From assembly GCA_963748385.1 (NCBI GenBank), contig CAVVIQ010000009.1, positions 372,001 through 436,000 of the forward strand: a stretch of 64,000 nucleotides of DNA, in the 5' to 3' direction. The notes below the pieces were generated by a model, which was given only the letters and a program-made list of their open reading frames with translations, searched no databases and had not been told where the DNA came from. Below are positions 46,757 through 56,134 of the stretch, piece by piece. The translations under genes and the position numbers were made by a program. Numbering within the stretch: the stretch's first letter is position 1; each line of letters opens with the position of its first letter. This DNA is from Rhodoblastus sp963748385 (GTDB lineage: Bacteria; Pseudomonadota; Alphaproteobacteria; Rhizobiales; Beijerinckiaceae).

Positions 46757-47479
46757 ATGACCGAAACCCACGCCAAACCTCCCGTCTCCTTTCGCGCCGC
46801 GCCCGGAGCGCCGCCGGTGGAATGGCGCGTGTCGGAAGGCCTGACCGATTATTCTCGCGCGGTGGCGGAAATGGAGGCGCGCGTCAACGCCATCGCCGAA
46901 GGAAAAGCGCGCGAGCTGGTCTGGCTGCTCGAGCATCCGCCGCTTTATACAGCGGGAACCTCGGCGCGGCCGCAAGACCTCCTCGACGCGCGATTCCCGG
47001 TCCATGCGACCGGACGCGGCGGCCAGTTCACCTATCACGGCCCCGGCCAGCGCGTGGCCTATGTGCTGCTCGACCTCAACCGCCGTGCGCGCGACGTGCG
47101 CGCCTATGTCTGCGCCCTGGAGAAATGGATCATCGCCGCCCTCGCGCTGTTCAATGTGCAGGGAGAGATTCGCGAGGGCCGCGTCGGCGTCTGGGTCCGG
47201 CGCCCGGAAAAGCCGGGCGGCCCGGGGGGCGAGATGGCCGAGGACAAGATCGCGGCGATCGGCGTGCGCATGCGGCGCTGGGTGTCGTTCCACGGCGTCG
47301 CGCTCAATGTCGAGCCGGACCTTTCCCATTTCGCCGGCATCGCGCCCTGCGGGATCAGAGAGACCTACCTTGGCGTCACCAGTCTGGTCGATCTCGGCCT
47401 GCCGGTGACGATGCACGACGCGGACGTGGCGTTGCGCCGCGCCTTCGAAGAGATTTTCGGACCCGCCGCGTCGGCCTGA
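46757..47479 (+). CDS. lipB: Octanoyltransferase LipB
   Basis: 240 residues. Transfers octanoyl from ACP to lipoyl domains. LLEHPPLYTAGTSA, ATGRGGQFTYHGPGQRVAYVLLDLN, the catalytic Lys in EDKIAAIGVRMRRWVSFHGVALNV and the catalytic Cys in GIAPCGIRETYLGVTSL are present. The lipoylation partner lipA is not in the window. Confidence 0.96.
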   Translation: MTETHAKPPVSFRAAPGAPPVEWRVSEGLTDYSRAVAEMEARVNAIAEGKARELVWLLEHPPLYTAGTSARPQDLLDARFPVHATGRGGQFTYHGPGQRVAYVLLDLNRRARDVRAYVCALEKWIIAALALFNVQGEIREGRVGVWVRRPEKPGGPGGEMAEDKIAAIGVRMRRWVSFHGVALNVEPDLSHFAGIAPCGIRETYLGVTSLVDLGLPVTMHDADVALRRAFEEIFGPAASA

Positions 47480-47607
47480 AATCATACCATCGGCCTTGAA
47501 AAGGGCGGATGGTATCCGCGCCGACCGGCCGGTTGATAAACCCTTGGCCTGCTGACGCCGGCGGACGCCCCTGCTTCCGACGAGTTCGGAAGCAGCCGCC
47601 AAAGGCG

Positions 47608-48195
47608 TCACGTCCGAACGCCGCGCCGGCCAAAGCCCTGGGCCGCGCCGGGACGCCCCAACCGGGCCAACGAGGGCGCCGGCGCGAGATCGCGATGCTC
47701 CGGCGCCTCGTCGTCCGGCCCGCGCGGATGGCCGTTCTCGCCCGCGTCGCCGGCCCGGAAGAACATCATGACGAGAAGGACGAGGCTTCCGACCACGGCA
47801 ACCACGGCGACGAGGCCCGCCAGGACGAGACCGGCGACGAAATGAAGCGCGGCGAACAATCCTGCGAGGACTCCGCCGATGACGGCGCCGCCGATCGGGG
47901 CGACGAGCCACCATCCGCTCCAGCCGAAATCATGCAGCCGCTTGATATGGTTCGCGAAAGAGATCCAGGCCGACAAGGCGACGAGGAAGAGGGCCACGCC
48001 GATGACCGAAGGCGGCGCGTCGTAGCCGACCTTGGCCTTATGCGCCGCGTCATAGGTCACGACCATGTAGCGACGCAGGAGGGTGAACTGGTAGATCCAG
48101 TTTACCGCGAGCTGGGTGAAAAACACGCTCGCGAAAATCGCGCGCCCGATCCGCCCGCGGAACGAGAACAACAACCAAAACAATCGATCGATCAT
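47608..48195 (-). CDS. DUF805 membrane protein
   Basis: 195 residues from ATG 48195. LFWLLFSFRGRIGRAIFASVFF is the family's first helix. PPSVIGVALFLVALSAWISFANHIKRLHDFGWSGWWLV is the DUF805 core (KRLHD). Further helices follow and a charged tail. Function unknown. Confidence 0.88.
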   Translation of the reverse strand: MIDRLFWLLFSFRGRIGRAIFASVFFTQLAVNWIYQFTLLRRYMVVTYDAAHKAKVGYDAPPSVIGVALFLVALSAWISFANHIKRLHDFGWSGWWLVAPIGGAVIGGVLAGLFAALHFVAGLVLAGLVAVVAVVGSLVLLVMMFFRAGDAGENGHPRGPDDEAPEHRDLAPAPSLARLGRPGAAQGFGRRGVRT

Positions 48196-48332
48196 GGCCA
48201 AACCCCACCGGTTGAAATGGGGAGAGACTGACCGCGCAACGTCAAAAGGGACTTAACTCGCTTGCCGAAGGAAAGACTTTTCAAGGACAGGCTTTTCCGC
48301 GGGTAAACAACATCGCGAAATTCTCCCCGCGT

Positions 48333-49187
48333 TCATCCGACGGCCCAGTTGTCGATGAGCCGGGTCCGGCCCAGCCGGGCGGCCACCAGCAGTCGGATCG
48401 GCCCTTCCGCGCGCGAACGGACCGGCGCCAGGCTTTCGGCGTGGCGCGCCTCGAAATAATCGAGCTGGAAACCGGCGGCCTCGATGTCCCTGCCCGCCTG
48501 CGCCACAACTTCGCCGACGGACGCGCCGGCCCCGATCTTTTCGGCGCTGGCGCGCAGGACGCGGGACAAGATCGCCGCCCGCGCGCGCTGTTCCGTCGAG
48601 AGATAGACATTGCGCGAAGACATGGCGAGGCCGTCCGGCTCGCGCAGGGTCGGCGCGCCGAAAATTCTGGTCGGGATGTCGAGATCGGCGGCCATGCGGC
48701 GGATCACCGCGAGCTGCTGGAAATCCTTCTCGCCGAAAAAGGCGCAATCGGCCTGGGCCTGATTGAGCAATTTGGCGACCACCTGCGCCACGCCGGCGAA
48801 ATGATCGGGCCGGAACCTGTCTTCCAGCCCGGCCAGCGCCGGGCCGCCGGGAATGACTTTGGTCGAAAAGCCTTCGGGGTACATTTCCGCAGCCATCGGC
48901 GCGAAACAGCCGTCGCAGCCGGCCTCCGCCAGTTTGGCGAGATCGGCCTCGAAGGTGCGCGGATAGGCGGAAAAATCCTCGTTGGGCGCGAATTGCGTGG
49001 GATTGACGAAGATCGAGACCACGGCGCGGCGGGCTTTTCCGCGCGAAGCTTCGATCAGCGAGATATGGCCGGCGTGCAGCGCCCCCATGGTCGGGATGAG
49101 GGCCACTTTTTCGCCCGCGGCCCGCCATTGCGCGACGGCGCGGCGCAGGTCGGAAATTTTCGGGAAAACGATCGGCTGGCTGGACAT
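48333..49187 (-). CDS. panC: Pantothenate synthetase
   Basis: 284 residues from ATG 49187; the open frame continues upstream over the cyclotransferase gene but without homology. ATP-dependent ligation of pantoate and beta-alanine. Motifs: IPTMGALHAGHISLI (HxGH), VVSIFVNPTQFAPNEDFSAYPR, DHFAGVAQVVAKLL, FFGEKDFQQLAVIRRM and LAMSSRNVYLS (KMSKS-like). Seven bases after the cyclotransferase gene. Confidence 0.96.
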   Translation of the reverse strand: MSSQPIVFPKISDLRRAVAQWRAAGEKVALIPTMGALHAGHISLIEASRGKARRAVVSIFVNPTQFAPNEDFSAYPRTFEADLAKLAEAGCDGCFAPMAAEMYPEGFSTKVIPGGPALAGLEDRFRPDHFAGVAQVVAKLLNQAQADCAFFGEKDFQQLAVIRRMAADLDIPTRIFGAPTLREPDGLAMSSRNVYLSTEQRARAAILSRVLRASAEKIGAGASVGEVVAQAGRDIEAAGFQLDYFEARHAESLAPVRSRAEGPIRLLVAARLGRTRLIDNWAVG

Positions 49188-49194
49188 CGCGGGC

Positions 49195-49677
49195 TCACAG
49201 GGCGGAGAGATTCTTGATGGCGCGGAATTTCGTCGCCGCCTCGGGGACATCCTCGCCGGCGACGCGGCGCAGGAAATCGACATAATCGGTCGCAAGCCCC
49301 TGGGCGGAGGCGGCGGCGACAATTTTCGCCATGTAGTCGGCCGGTGCCCGTCCGGCGCTTCTTTCGGGCGCGCCGACATAGACCAGAGCGCGGACCGGCG
49401 AAGCCCCCTCGCGCAGAACCGGCGTCGAGAATTTGACATAGGCGCCCTGCGCGACGCCCTCGTAGCGGTCAAGGGCCGCGAGATCGCCGAAGCCAACCTG
49501 CCACAGCACGCCCGCGACCGTGGCGGAGGAATCACGGACGACGGTGGCGAAGCCGTCCGGCATCAGGGCGAAGCGATGGCGCGCCAGAAACGCCCGGCCC
49601 AGCATACGCGCCGCGGGGCAGCGCCGCGCCATGGCGCCGGCGTCGATGTTGGAGCCATAGGCGAAATGCAACGGCAT
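49195..49677 (-). CDS. Gamma-glutamylcyclotransferase-like protein
   Basis: 160 residues. The cyclotransferase signature FAYGSNID opens the protein. ARHRFALMPDGFATVV, VAGVLWQVGFGDLAALDRYEGV (catalytic Glu in RYEG) and VRALVYVGA follow. It would release 5-oxoproline from gamma-glutamyl substrates; the window also holds pxpBC of 5-oxoproline breakdown. Distant upstream partner of panC. Confidence 0.88.
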   Translation of the reverse strand: MPLHFAYGSNIDAGAMARRCPAARMLGRAFLARHRFALMPDGFATVVRDSSATVAGVLWQVGFGDLAALDRYEGVAQGAYVKFSTPVLREGASPVRALVYVGAPERSAGRAPADYMAKIVAAASAQGLATDYVDFLRRVAGEDVPEAATKFRAIKNLSAL

Positions 49678-49780
49678 GGTTTGGGATTATCCGTATTGAA
49701 ATTTGCCAGTTTGAATGTGAGGATAGCGGAGGCGCGTCAGTAGCGTCACGGCAGATATAAGCCGAAGTGGGAGGAAACAA

Positions 49781-50140
49781 ATGAAAATCACAAAATTCGC
49801 TGTCGCCATCCTGTTCACCGCCGGCATGATCGGCCAGGCCGCGGCCGCGGATCCGGCGGGCATGTACCAGCGGCCAAACGGCGACAAGGTCAAGGTCTCG
49901 GTCTCCGGCGGCAGGCTCTATTGCAGGATCGTCGCGGGCAGCCAGCCGGGCTTCGAAATGTGCCACGGCATGGCCAACGCCGGCGGTTCGGTCTGGAAGG
50001 GCGCGAACATGAAACATCCCTCCATGCCCGGCATGATGACCTTCAACGGCACTGTCACCGTTTCCGGGGGCGGCCTGACCATCAAGGGCTGCGCGATCGG
50101 CGAATCCATGTGTGATTCCGAAAGCTGGACGCGCATCTGA
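49781..50140 (+). CDS. DUF2147-like small secreted protein
   Basis: 119 residues. Signal peptide FAVAILFTAGMIGQAAA. The mature part DPAGMYQRPNGDKVKVSVSGGRLYCRIVAG, MPGMMTFNGTVTVSGGGLTIKGCAIG resembles DUF2147 secreted proteins. Four Cys in the mature region. Function unknown. Confidence 0.75.
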   Translation: MKITKFAVAILFTAGMIGQAAAADPAGMYQRPNGDKVKVSVSGGRLYCRIVAGSQPGFEMCHGMANAGGSVWKGANMKHPSMPGMMTFNGTVTVSGGGLTIKGCAIGESMCDSESWTRI

Positions 50141-50767
50141 TTTTTTGCCGCGCGCTCCGGCGCCCCCTCTCCCCGCCAGCCTTCCGAGGGATGGGCGTTC
50201 TTGCGGACGCCCGAGGCGGGGAGATCAGGTTCCCCGTCTGGTGGTCGAAATCGAACATTTGGTTCCCGGCAGCGAAGGCTGCCAACGGCGGATGGCGGTC
50301 TTGGACCTAAGGATCGGTCTATGCAGATGAGCGGTCGAAGGCGCAAAGGCAAGGATGCGCTCTGAGCGGAAATTCCGCGTTTTTTAACGGACCCGTATTT
50401 TCGACTGCAAACTGCCGTTCAATTCGATAACGCCGCCGGAGACTGCGGGCGCATCCTTTTCGCCGCCGTTAAAATTAAAACCGGCCGCCCCCCCCGATGG
50501 ACAAAACAGCAGAATTTGGCGCCGCTCGTTGGCGCCGCGCTCCATTCGTCGGCAGCCACAACACGGACCCGATCAGCCGGACACCCCGGGAGCGCCGGTG
50601 GATCGCCACATCTGGCGCGGAGCAGCAACCCCGACCAGCGCACCCGGGCGGTCGTCTTTCTTCGCGGTTCGACCCGACGCCAATCGGGCTGGTCTCATTC
50701 CGCCCCCTTCAGCGGTTTCACGCCACCCAACGCCGCCCCGTCCTTCATTAAAACTCGAAAGGGCGTG
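50141..50767. repeat. Intergenic region with one copy of the dispersed palindromic repeat
   Basis: About 630 bases. At 50193-50212 GGGCGTT-CTTGC-GGACGCCC is a family copy. The remainder shows no credible gene; overlapping plus-strand frames are low-quality shadows. A run of eight C at about 50489-50496 is unusual. Confidence 0.6.
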
Positions 50768-51184
50768 CTACGTGGGATTTTGGACTTTGCCGGCGTTTTC
50801 CTCCCGCGCCTCCATGCGATCGACCTCCTCGGCAAGTCTTCCGTAAGCGCAAATCAAGACCGCCAGATCCTCAGCCATCTCACGTAATTGCGGGACATCG
50901 CCACCGCCAACAATATTCAGCTTTTCTTTGAGCCGAGAGGTGGCGGCGCGCACCGCCTGAGTCCAATCGAGCGCCGGCCTGTTAGTTAAATTCTTGGCGA
51001 CGTCAGGCTCGGGCGCAACCCCCCATGCGGGCAACTGGCCCACGTCGCGCAATTCTACGCCCTTCCGGATCGCGACCTTGCGGCGAACGACCCGGACCAG
51101 ATCCTCTTTCCTGCCGACATTTTTTGACGGAGGCGCTCCCGAAGAATGTTGATACGAGCGCTTCTCTCGAGATTTCCGTAACAT
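50768..51184 (-). CDS. Hypothetical protein
   Basis: 138 residues from ATG 51184, with AGGAG nine bases upstream. A Lys/Arg-rich N-terminus (MLRKSREKRSYQHSSGAPPSKNVGRKEDLVRVVRRKVAIRKGVELRDVG) precedes a helical C-terminal half (LDWTQAVRAATSRLKEKLNIVGGGD, QLREMAEDLAVLICAYGRLAEEVDRMEA) that could form a coiled coil. I do not recognise it. The clear ribosome site makes it more than a chance frame. Confidence 0.55.
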   Translation of the reverse strand: MLRKSREKRSYQHSSGAPPSKNVGRKEDLVRVVRRKVAIRKGVELRDVGQLPAWGVAPEPDVAKNLTNRPALDWTQAVRAATSRLKEKLNIVGGGDVPQLREMAEDLAVLICAYGRLAEEVDRMEAREENAGKVQNPT

Positions 51185-51510
51185 GACGCGCTCCTGCGTT
51201 GAGTTCCCGCAGGCAACGACCGTCACAAATCTTGAGCGTGATCCTCGATCCGCGTCGGATCGGACATGAGCACGGCCGACAGTTTGAAACGGCCAATTCC
51301 TTAACTTTAACATTAAATTAAGCCGTCGATTCCGGCAATGAGCCAGATCAACGTGGCGGCGGCGTCGTCCAAGCGCTTGGCCGCACATCGGCGCGCTCCG
51401 TCGTCCGGCGCTTTGATCACGTCCACAGGCGGTATCGCTCGGGTCAGCGGGCGAAGCGCGCGCCACGAAACGACGATCTTGTCATGGTGGAACGGCGATT
51501 CGACCGCCCG
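51185..51510. other. Intergenic region after the glycogen phosphorylase gene
   Basis: About 325 bases holding the promoter zone of the hypothetical gene at 51184 (AT-rich TTAACTTTAACATTAAATTAA near 51300-51320) and no gene that I can support. Confidence 0.45.
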
Positions 51511-54015
51511 TCATCTTTGCCAATGTATGAGAGCGATTTCCGCTGGCGTCCGCACGCCGGCGTGCGACGGCACAACGCGCGCCGTATATTCGCCCGCCGG
51601 CCGCGCGCCAGGAATCGAGCCGCGCCAGAAATAGGCGCCGAGCGCTCCGGTGATCGCGCCGTCATGCGAGAGGGCTATGACCTCCGCAGCAGAGCCGGAG
51701 ACCGGTTCGCCATAGATCTCGATGCGGACGTCCGCGGGGGCGATCTCGCCGAGATAGACAGGGACCGAGACCTCCCAGCCATCGGCCTGCCTGACGAAAT
51801 CCGGCTGGCCGAAATGGATGTTCGGCCATGCGTTCTTCAGGCGCCCACTCCATGCCGCCATCGCCTTCGCGCCGGCGGCGCCATTCGCGACGCGCTTATG
51901 CAATGCTTCGGCGGCCGGCAGATAGGCCTTGTCGAGATATTCGCGCACCATGCGCGACGCGCCGTAATGCATGGTCAGATCAGTCATGCTGCGCCGCATG
52001 CGCGCCACCCAGGCGCGCGGGATTCCGCTGGCGTCGCGGTCGTAAAAGGTCGGCGCCACCTCGCGCTCCAGCACCGCATAGAGTTCTTCCGCATCGTGGC
52101 TGTCCTGATCGGCCGATTCCGCGATCTTTCCGTCGCCGATCACCCAGCCCAGATCGGGCCGGTAGGCCTCCTCCCACCATCCGTCCAATGTCGAAAGATT
52201 CAACCCGCCGTTGACCAGAACCTTCATGCCGCTGGTCCCGCACGCCTCCCAGGGACGGCGCGGCGTGTTGATCCAGACATCCACGCCGCAAACGAGCTCC
52301 TGCGCCAGCGAAATGTCATAATCTTCCAGAAACACCACCCGGCGACGGTATCGCTTGTCCTGCGCGAACCGAATCCATTCCCCGATCATGCGTTTGCCGG
52401 CCTCATCGTCCGGGTGCGCCTTGCCCGCGAGTACGAGTTGCGCCGGGCGCGTCTCATCGCAGAGCAGACGCGCCAGGCGACCCGGATCGGACAGAAGCAG
52501 ATCGGGGCGCTTGTACGCGGTGAAGCGGCGGGCGAAGCCGAGGGTGAGGACATTGGGATCGAGCACGGTCTCGCTGACCGCCACGATCTCGGGGGCGTGG
52601 CCGCGTCCGCCCAGCTGGACGCCGAGCCGCGCGCGGACGCCGCGCACCAGCGCCTCGCGGGCGCCGCCGCGCAACGCCCATAGCTCCCCGTCGTCGATCA
52701 TTTCGCAGCGTTCGCCCATGTTCTCCGTCTCATGACGCCAGCGCTCCTTGCCGCAGGCCTTCGTCCAGATCGCGTCGGCCGCGGCGGAATCCCACGTCGG
52801 CGCGTGAACGCCGTTGGTGATATGGTCGAACGGAACCTCATGTTCCGGCCATCGCGGGTACAGCGGCTGAAAAATCCGGCGGCTGACCGCGCCATGCAGC
52901 CGGCTGACGCCAAAACTCAAAAACGCCCGGCGCGCAGCCAGATAGGCCATGTTGAGCACGCCATCGGAGATTGGCCCCTCGGCGACGCCAAGCTGCTCGA
53001 GCTCCGCAAAAGTCGGCTCTCCCGCCGCCCAAGCCTGGACATAACGTCTGAGGCCATCCAACGGGTAACGGTCGAATCCCGCGTCCACCGGCGTATGGGT
53101 GGTGAAGACATTGCCGGCCCGCGTGGCCCACAAGGCCTCGCTGAAACTCAGACCATGACGCTTCGCGAAGGCGCGCGCCCGTTCCAGCACGGCGAAGCCG
53201 GCGTGCCCCTCGTTCAGGTGACAGACCTCGATTTCGGGATGCAGCGCCTCGACCAGGCGCCAGCCGCCAATTCCCAGGACGATCTCCTGCAGCATCCGCA
53301 TCTCGCCGCCGCCGCCATAGAGCTTGCCCGCGATGCCCCGATCCACCGGGCCGTTCACCGGATCGTTGCTGTCCAGCAGATAAAGCCTCGTCCGCCCGAC
53401 GATGACGCGCCACACCCGTAATTGCAGCGTCCGCCCCGGAAGCTCGACCGGAATGCGCAGCCAGCCGCCGCCCGCCTCGCGCACGGGCTCAATGGGCATG
53501 CTCGACGGATCGTTATAGGGAAAGGCCTCCAACTGCCGTCCATTGGCGTCGATCATCTGGCGGAAATAGCCCTCCTGGTACAACAGGCCGATCCCGATGA
53601 CCGGTACGCCGAGGTCGCTCGCCGCCTTCAGGAAATCGCCCGCGAGCACGCCAAGCCCCCCAGCGTATAGCGGCAGCGCCTCGCCAAGACCGAACTCCAT
53701 GCTGAACCAGGCGACGCCGCCCAGCGGCGCGCCCGGCCGCGCTTCGGCGAACCAGCTCCGGTCGGTCAGGTAAGCGCGCCGCGCCGCGACGAGCCGATCG
53801 AGATGCGCGACGAAACTTGCGTCCGCCGCAAGTTCGGCCAGACGTGGGGCCGAGACGTCTTCCAGGACGGTCCATGGATTTCGCGTTCCCCGCCACAAGA
53901 CATTGTCCACGCGGGCCCAGAGTTCGTCCGCCTCGTGGCTCCATGTCCAGCGCAGATCGAGCGCCAGCTCCCGCAGGGCGGCGAGCGGCGCGGGCAGATC
54001 ACGCAAGGGAATCAT
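51511..54015 (-). CDS. glgP: Alpha-glucan (glycogen/maltodextrin) phosphorylase, DUF3417-type
   Basis: 834 residues. The N-terminal DUF3417 region LRELALDLRWTWSHEADELW is typical of this shorter GT35 subgroup. Then FSMEFGLGEALPLYAGGLGVLAGDFLKAASDLGVP, HLNEGHAGF, VFTTHTPVDAGFD, and the PLP-binding EACGTSGMKVLVNGGLNLSTLDGWW. It releases glucose-1-phosphate from alpha-1,4-glucan using phosphate. ATG 54015. No other glg gene is in the window. Confidence 0.95.
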   Translation of the reverse strand: MIPLRDLPAPLAALRELALDLRWTWSHEADELWARVDNVLWRGTRNPWTVLEDVSAPRLAELAADASFVAHLDRLVAARRAYLTDRSWFAEARPGAPLGGVAWFSMEFGLGEALPLYAGGLGVLAGDFLKAASDLGVPVIGIGLLYQEGYFRQMIDANGRQLEAFPYNDPSSMPIEPVREAGGGWLRIPVELPGRTLQLRVWRVIVGRTRLYLLDSNDPVNGPVDRGIAGKLYGGGGEMRMLQEIVLGIGGWRLVEALHPEIEVCHLNEGHAGFAVLERARAFAKRHGLSFSEALWATRAGNVFTTHTPVDAGFDRYPLDGLRRYVQAWAAGEPTFAELEQLGVAEGPISDGVLNMAYLAARRAFLSFGVSRLHGAVSRRIFQPLYPRWPEHEVPFDHITNGVHAPTWDSAAADAIWTKACGKERWRHETENMGERCEMIDDGELWALRGGAREALVRGVRARLGVQLGGRGHAPEIVAVSETVLDPNVLTLGFARRFTAYKRPDLLLSDPGRLARLLCDETRPAQLVLAGKAHPDDEAGKRMIGEWIRFAQDKRYRRRVVFLEDYDISLAQELVCGVDVWINTPRRPWEACGTSGMKVLVNGGLNLSTLDGWWEEAYRPDLGWVIGDGKIAESADQDSHDAEELYAVLEREVAPTFYDRDASGIPRAWVARMRRSMTDLTMHYGASRMVREYLDKAYLPAAEALHKRVANGAAGAKAMAAWSGRLKNAWPNIHFGQPDFVRQADGWEVSVPVYLGEIAPADVRIEIYGEPVSGSAAEVIALSHDGAITGALGAYFWRGSIPGARPAGEYTARVVPSHAGVRTPAEIALIHWQR

Positions 54016-54564
54016 CGGTCTGCTCCTTCATGTCGCGCCCCTGAGTTTTCCGGTGGCCCGAACGTTCGGCGGCGCGCGCCAGGGTCGGAACCCGCGGCGG
54101 GCTCGCCGGGCGTCACTGACTGAATAGATGCAAGATCCAGGAATACGACAAATAACCGTAGGATAGCTCGCCGCTGTCACGCAACGGCGATTGGCGATCA
54201 ATTTTTCGAGTTTCGCATCAGAATTTGGGACTCTCTCCATTCGACGCGAATCCGCAAGACGATGCTGGGCGCGTCGACAAGGCGCGAATTGGGCGTGGCT
54301 TCTGCATGATCTCTGTCATGGAAAGCGGAAGCGGGCCGCCAATTGACCACGCGAACTTGTTCCCGAGAACGACAGCTTTGAGATGTTGACTGACGTGTCC
54401 GGCAAGTTTGGCGTACGACCGCCTCGGGTCACGAGCGCTGGTTCGTCTGACAATCGGAAGGTCCGCTGAGTGCGCGACAGCGGGCGGCGGGACCTTCATC
54501 TCTCAAGACCGCAACGAGCCGAAACCGGTCATCGCCAGTGGGCGCCAAGCGTGCGATTCTACCA
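54016..54564. other. Intergenic region between glgP and the polysaccharide cluster
   Basis: About 550 bases, no gene supported. A minus-strand frame at 54218-54499 has ordinary amino-acid composition but no start signal or motif I recognise. The glgP promoter lies here. Confidence 0.45.
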
Positions 54565-55492
54565 CTAGCCGCGATTGTATGACGCCGCCATGGCGTCCCA
54601 CGCCGCGCCCTCGTCCCATCCATAGGCGGCGGGGTCGATGATGTCGGTATTGATCCGGGCGAGCGGTTCGGAGAAATCGGTCTGGGTCGCGAGGCGGACG
54701 TTGCATTCGAGCCCCAGGCGGGGCCCCAGTTCGGCCGCGACTCTCTGGGCGAAGGCGCCCTGGGTTTCGACATAGCCGCAGGGGCCGAAACGGCGCCCTT
54801 CCCTTTTCTCCACGCACTCAGCTACAAAGCCGGCATAAGCCAAGGCCAGCAAGTCGACATGGATATTGTCGCGCAAATATCGCGGGGTGCGGACTTCCGC
54901 CGTCTCGCCCTTGCGCCAGGTGTTGACCAGATAGGCGCCGAAACGCGGCTCTTCATACGGTCCGAAAGGATTGGCGATGACGAATTTGCCGAGCGGCAGG
55001 CCTGAAATCACGCACCAATATTTCAGCACCTGCCAGGTCAGCCCCTTGGACAGGCCATAGGGCGAAAAGGCGCGCATCGGCGCGTTGCCCGCGCCCTCGT
55101 CCTGCTCGAAAACGCTGCCCGTCGCCACCACCGCCTTCAGGCCGTTCCTGGCCAGACTTTCCAGCACGGCGCGCAGATTGCGGGTATTGGCGGCCACGGC
55201 GCCGACAACGTCGAAATCCATGCTGCGGTAATCCGCGACATGGGCTGCGTGATGACAAAAGGCGTCGAACGGCGCATCCCTGACGAGCGCCATGAATTTA
55301 TCGTCGCCGAAACGAACATTCCGGCACGATTTCCGCGATTTGCCGCAGGCGCTCGACTCTTCCGCCGCGCACGCCGGAATAGCTCTCCGCCGTCCCGCGC
55401 AAAGGCGCCACCACTTTTGCGCCGCGCGCGAAAAGCTTTTCGGCGAACCACATGCCGGAGAATGAACTCGCTCCGGTGAGCAGGATTTTCAT
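54565..55492 (-). CDS. NAD-dependent sugar epimerase/dehydratase, one frameshift
   Basis: About 308 residues. ATG 55492 begins KILLTGASSFSGMWFAEKLF, the GxxGxxG cofactor loop. The frame changes near 55316; restoring one base joins ECSFGDDKFMALV and continues with CHHAAHVADYRSMD, VVATGSVFEQDEG, the catalytic YxxxK motif in SPYGLSKGLTW, and NPFGPYEEPRFGAYLVN. It belongs to the extended SDR family. Its start overlaps the RmlC-like stop by ATGA. The nucleotide-sugar substrate is probably CDP-linked, given rfbF in the cluster. Confidence 0.82.
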
Positions 55493-56056
55493 TTCAGGCC
55501 CCGCAACCGCTCAGGCTGGTGAAATTCCGCGTTGAAATCCGGCCAGGCGGCGTCCTTGGGCGACAGTTCGACCGGCTGGATCGGCCATTGCACGCCGAAT
55601 TTCGGGTCGTTCCAGCGCACGCCGCGCTCTTCCTGCGGCGCGTAGAAACTCGACACCAGATAGAGCGCCTCGGTGTCCGGCTCGAGCGTCAGGATGGCGT
55701 GGGCGAAGCCGCGCGGCACATACATCATCAGCCGGTTTTCGGCGGTCAGCGTCTCGCCGAACCATTTGCCGAAAGTCGGCGAATCCGGCCGCAGATCGAC
55801 GATCGCGTCCCACAGCGCCCCGCGCACGCAGCGCACCACCTTGACCTCGGCGGCGTCGCCAAGCTGGTAATGCATGCCGCGCAAGGTGCCCTTGGCGCCC
55901 GACAGCGAATTATTCATGTTGACGAAGCGGGTTTCGAGGCCCGGCGGCGGCAAATTCCCTTTCGCAGAACATGCGGGCGAAAAAGCCGCGGTCGTCGCCG
56001 CGCTTTTCCAGTTCGATCACCCGCGCGTCCTTGAGCGGCGTTTCGTGAAATTTCAT
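55489..56056 (-). CDS. RmlC-like sugar 3,5-epimerase, one frameshift
   Basis: About 188 residues. ATG 56056 starts MKFHETPLKDARVIELEKRGDDRGFFARMFCEREFAAAG. One base too many in the GGG at about 55941-55943 breaks the frame; reading across gives ETRFVNMNNSLSGAKGTLRGMHYQ. The catalytic His of TLRGMHYQ and VVRCVRGALWDAIVDLR, MMYVPRGFAHAILTLEPDTEALYLVS and RWNDPKFGVQWP are as in dTDP-4-keto-rhamnose epimerases. Substrate may be CDP- or dTDP-linked. Confidence 0.88.
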
Positions 56057-56072
56057 CCCCATCCCTTTTTTA

Positions 56073-56134
56073 GACGGGCGTCTGTAGACGCCCCATAGCC
56101 CGTCGAAAGACAGGCGCCTGTAGACGCCCTATGC
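56073..56134. repeat. Dispersed palindromic repeat, longest copy
   Basis: Two hairpin units: GGGCGTC-TGTA-GACGCCC, then CCCGTCGAAAGAC, then GGCGCCTGTAGACGCCC. It lies between the RmlC-like gene and the upstream epimerase gene and overlaps the last codons of the latter. Confidence 0.75.

Noticed and set aside
47484..47512. A terminator after lipB (ATACCATC / GATGGTAT)
   Set aside because: The loop is long and no T-run follows; kept only as a weak inverted repeat.
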